64,000 bases of DNA from Clostridium kluyveri (GTDB taxonomy: Bacteria > Bacillota > Clostridia > Clostridiales > Clostridiaceae), in contig NZ_CP018335.1 of assembly GCF_001902295.1 (NCBI RefSeq), positions 2,418,001-2,482,000 of the forward strand, read 5' to 3'. The position numbers were made by a program, and so were the translations under genes. Of the stretch, positions 62,703 to 64,000 are shown piece by piece. The notes under the pieces are model-generated. The model ran no database searches. It was given only the letters and a program-made list of their open reading frames with translations, and was not told the DNA's origin. Every line of letters begins with the position of its first letter. Within the stretch, counting starts at the first letter, position 1.

Positions 62703-63008
62703 CTATTTAAAAGACTTATTAAAACTACATTTTATACTGAATGCATTCCTGTAAAATTGCTTCTTTATCTTTTCCTTTATTTCTTCCATACTGGTATTTA
62801 TATTGCCATATTCGCCCATGTTTATTGTTATTGGTGTATATGGCCTTGCCATTGGTGCCATTAATGAGGCTGTAACTGGTACTGTATGATTAACGGAAGC
62901 TTTCTCTGATATTTTCACAAATGCACAAGCTTCCATTCTTTTATCATTGCAATAATCTACATGAGGACACTTCTTACATTTCTCTGCTAATTTACTTATG
63001 CTCGCCAT
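62703..63008 (-). CDS. Small phage protein with Cys cluster
   Basis: 101 residues from ATG 63008 (AAGGAGG upstream; an earlier frame start overlaps it). ASISKLAEKCKKCPHVDYCNDKRMEACAF has four cysteines in a possible metal site, followed by an Ala/Thr/Pro-rich middle and a basic tail. It is located between the G/T frameshift pair and the tape measure. Function unknown. Confidence 0.65.
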   Translation of the reverse strand: MASISKLAEKCKKCPHVDYCNDKRMEACAFVKISEKASVNHTVPVTASLMAPMARPYTPITINMGEYGNINTSMEEIKEKIKKQFYRNAFSIKCSFNKSFK

Positions 63009-63022
63009 CAAACCATCCCTCC

Positions 63023-63244
63023 TTATAACCAACTAGGCACACCTTTTGCCCTGCGATATTCCTTCCCGTTTATTATTTTTACATTTGGATTATTTGTATT
63101 AAAAAACAAAAAATCCACTAATGTTTCAAAGTCTGTATCATCTATGTTATTTAAACACCAATTAAAAGTATCTACTAGCTTTTTATATATACTCATAAGT
63201 CCGTCATAATCGTTATCGGGTTCAGATTCTCCATCATCCCCCAT
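63023..63244 (-). CDS. Tail assembly chaperone T-segment (expressed by -1 frameshift)
   Basis: 73 residues in the -1 frame relative to the upstream chaperone gene: DDGESEPDNDYDGLMSIYKK...YRRAKGVPSWL. It has no proper ribosome site of its own and starts 3 bases after the G stop. Joined through the slippery heptamer it would give a GT fusion of about 197 residues, as in lambda-type and many Gram-positive siphophages. Confidence 0.8.
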   Translation of the reverse strand: MGDDGESEPDNDYDGLMSIYKKLVDTFNWCLNNIDDTDFETLVDFLFFNTNNPNVKIINGKEYRRAKGVPSWL

Positions 63245-63246
63245 AT

Positions 63247-63615
63247 TTAGTTTTTTGTTGCTTTCCTCACCACTCCCGTTACTCCATTGAGGATTTTGTT
63301 GACCTCTAAGTCTATTTCTTCCATTGTTAAATTATTTTCTAATTCATCTATAGTAAATTTACTTTCATAAACATCTATTATTAATTGTTCTTTGCGATCA
63401 TTTAATTCCTCTGTTGAAATAATTAATTCCCCTGCTGTATTTATTAATTCCTCGTCAGTCATATCATTTTCAACACCTTGAGCTTGTAACTTTGTCCCTT
63501 TTTGGGCAAGCTCTATAGCTTCTCTTTGGATTTTCAACGCTTCTCTGGTAATTCTAGCTGTAATTTTCCCGGTACTATATGTTTTATCTCCTAATTTAAG
63601 TTTTAAGACTTTCAT
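63247..63615 (-). CDS. Tail assembly chaperone (gpG-like)
   Basis: 122 residues: LKLKLGDKTYSTGKITARITREALKIQRE, helical, ending VVRKATKN. Position between the major tail protein and the tape measure is diagnostic. The end of the gene carries A AAA AAC immediately before the stop. Confidence 0.82.
   Translation of the reverse strand: MKVLKLKLGDKTYSTGKITARITREALKIQREAIELAQKGTKLQAQGVENDMTDEELINTAGELIISTEELNDRKEQLIIDVYESKFTIDELENNLTMEEIDLEVNKILNGVTGVVRKATKN
63250..63256 (-). other. -1 ribosomal frameshift slippery site
   Basis: Minus strand reads ACA AAA AAC TAA in the G frame. The heptamer A AAA AAC is the canonical X XXY YYZ form and sits directly against the stop. The -1 frame is open into the T segment. 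Confidence 0.85.
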
Positions 63616-63636
63616 ATTTTCCCCCTTTTATAAATT

Positions 63637-63659
63637 AAAAAGGTGGCATTTAAGCCACC
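63637..63659 (-). terminator. Partial terminator after the major tail protein
   Basis: GGTGGC-TTAAAT-GCCACC on the minus strand followed by TTTTTAAT. Placed to lower expression of genes after the abundant tube protein. Confidence 0.82.
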
Positions 63660-63660
63660 A

Positions 63661-64000
63661 TTAAGCTGTTGCAAAATTTATCACTTGGTTTGATAAAGAT
63701 TGTCCATAGATATCTTTTATATTCGTTGCAATAACAGCGTATGCACTTGCAGCATCTAAATTTGAACTTGGATTTATTGTTAATACTTTTCCTGCTGTAT
63801 CGAAACTATTTGCAGTAGTTACAGGCGTAAAGTCTGATTTAACCATAGTTACATTATAGGATGCTATCTTATTATTGAATGTAAGCACAACATTTGCATC
63901 AACTGCCACAGACGTTGCGTTATCATCTGGAACACTGGATATAGTCAATGTACTTGGTGCTGTAGTTGTATCTGGCGTTTGCACTTGTGTAAACCATCCA
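63661..64000 (-). CDS. Major tail protein, C-terminal Ig-like domain (cut by window)
   Basis: The frame is open through base 64000 (GWFTQVQTPDTTTAPSTLTIS...), so only the last about 113 residues are present. They form an SbsA/Big_5-type Ig domain: SSVPDDNATSVAVDANVVLTFNNKI, LTINPSSNLDAASAYAVIATNIKDIYGQ. Major tail tube proteins of siphophages often carry such a decorating C-terminal Ig domain. A GTG at 63984 is internal, not the start. Confidence 0.75.
   Translation of the reverse strand, partial: GWFTQVQTPDTTTAPSTLTISSVPDDNATSVAVDANVVLTFNNKIASYNVTMVKSDFTPVTTANSFDTAGKVLTINPSSNLDAASAYAVIATNIKDIYGQSLSNQVINFATA

Larger units (their letters stand above)
46902..64000 (-). mobile_element. Siphovirus-type prophage (left end; continues past window)
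   Basis: Begins within about 50 bases of 46902, where the phosphodiesterase frame breaks, and runs off the right edge. It contains, right to left, tail and lysis modules plus regulatory cargo. No integrase, head, portal or terminase is in view. The attachment core cannot be named without the other end. Confidence 0.85.

Noticed and set aside
1..64000. CRISPR arrays, tRNA or rRNA genes
   Set aside because: No regularly spaced repeats and no cloverleaf or rRNA signature were found on either strand by reading. A tRNAscan or Infernal run would be the decisive test.

Overview
The window looks like a chromosomal segment of an anaerobic, low-GC Clostridium (sensu stricto, of the C. kluyveri / C. 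ljungdahlii type). This is inferred from the AT-rich DNA, strong GGAGG ribosome sites, AGA-biased arginine codons, many TTG/GTG starts, an S-box (SAM-I) riboswitch, and Firmicutes-type sulfur, MerR, ECF/DUF4179 and CNNM genes. The species cannot be fixed from sequence reading alone.

Layout: 0-5 kb holds a cut-off secreted transglutaminase-like gene and a heterodimeric ABC exporter with one degenerate ATP site. 5.2-6.7 kb is an IS110-family element with a candidate bridge RNA. 7.4-19.7 kb is a long leftward sulfur-metabolism region: a NitT/TauT-type ABC importer, two metY genes, an alpha/beta hydrolase, msrA, and a ribose-type (CUT2) ABC importer whose leader is a complete SAM-I riboswitch with terminator. 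19.8-26.4 kb carries a secreted Ig-like/TIM-barrel protein, an Hsp20-like protein, a LysR / MetE-like / GNAT operon, and a divergent third metY with foreign codon usage. 26.5-31 kb has a CNNM/CBS protein and an ABC-2 exporter plus GDSL operon. At 30.9-33.1 kb a yjbQ-type gene is split by a decayed IS607-like element (TnpA remnant plus frameshifted TnpB). 33.2-40.5 kb has a MerR regulator beside its probable target (a DDAH-like amidinohydrolase, with a 19-bp-spacer promoter), a HAD-mannitol dehydrogenase fusion behind a large palindromic promoter, an ECF sigma/anti-sigma pair, and thyA-dfrA. 40.5-46.9 kb is a second sulfur cluster: LysR and a taurine-type ABC importer flanked by two CKVC thioredoxins, fed by an alkaline-phosphatase-superfamily gene that has lost its 5' end.

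From about 46.9 kb to the right edge lies a siphovirus-type prophage, read right to left: major tail protein, a G/GT chaperone pair with a canonical -1 slippery site, tape measure, Dit, Tal, beta-helix tail spike, XhlA, endolysin, LLH holin. A block of regulators and cargo (Rha, a membrane protein, a ribbon-helix-helix-like protein with its own operator-promoter, an ORF6N antirepressor) sits among the tail genes. Head genes and any integrase lie outside the window. The prophage appears to have inserted into the phosphodiesterase gene.

How it works together: the dominant theme is scavenging of reduced and organic sulfur. Three importers, three O-acetylhomoserine sulfhydrylases, MsrA, a MetE-like methyltransferase, two thioredoxins and two LysR regulators are present. 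The riboswitch suggests that the CUT2 importer brings in a methionine-related sugar such as methylthioribose; this substrate is an inference. The same endolysin-type catalytic domain occurs in a host secreted protein and in the prophage lysin.
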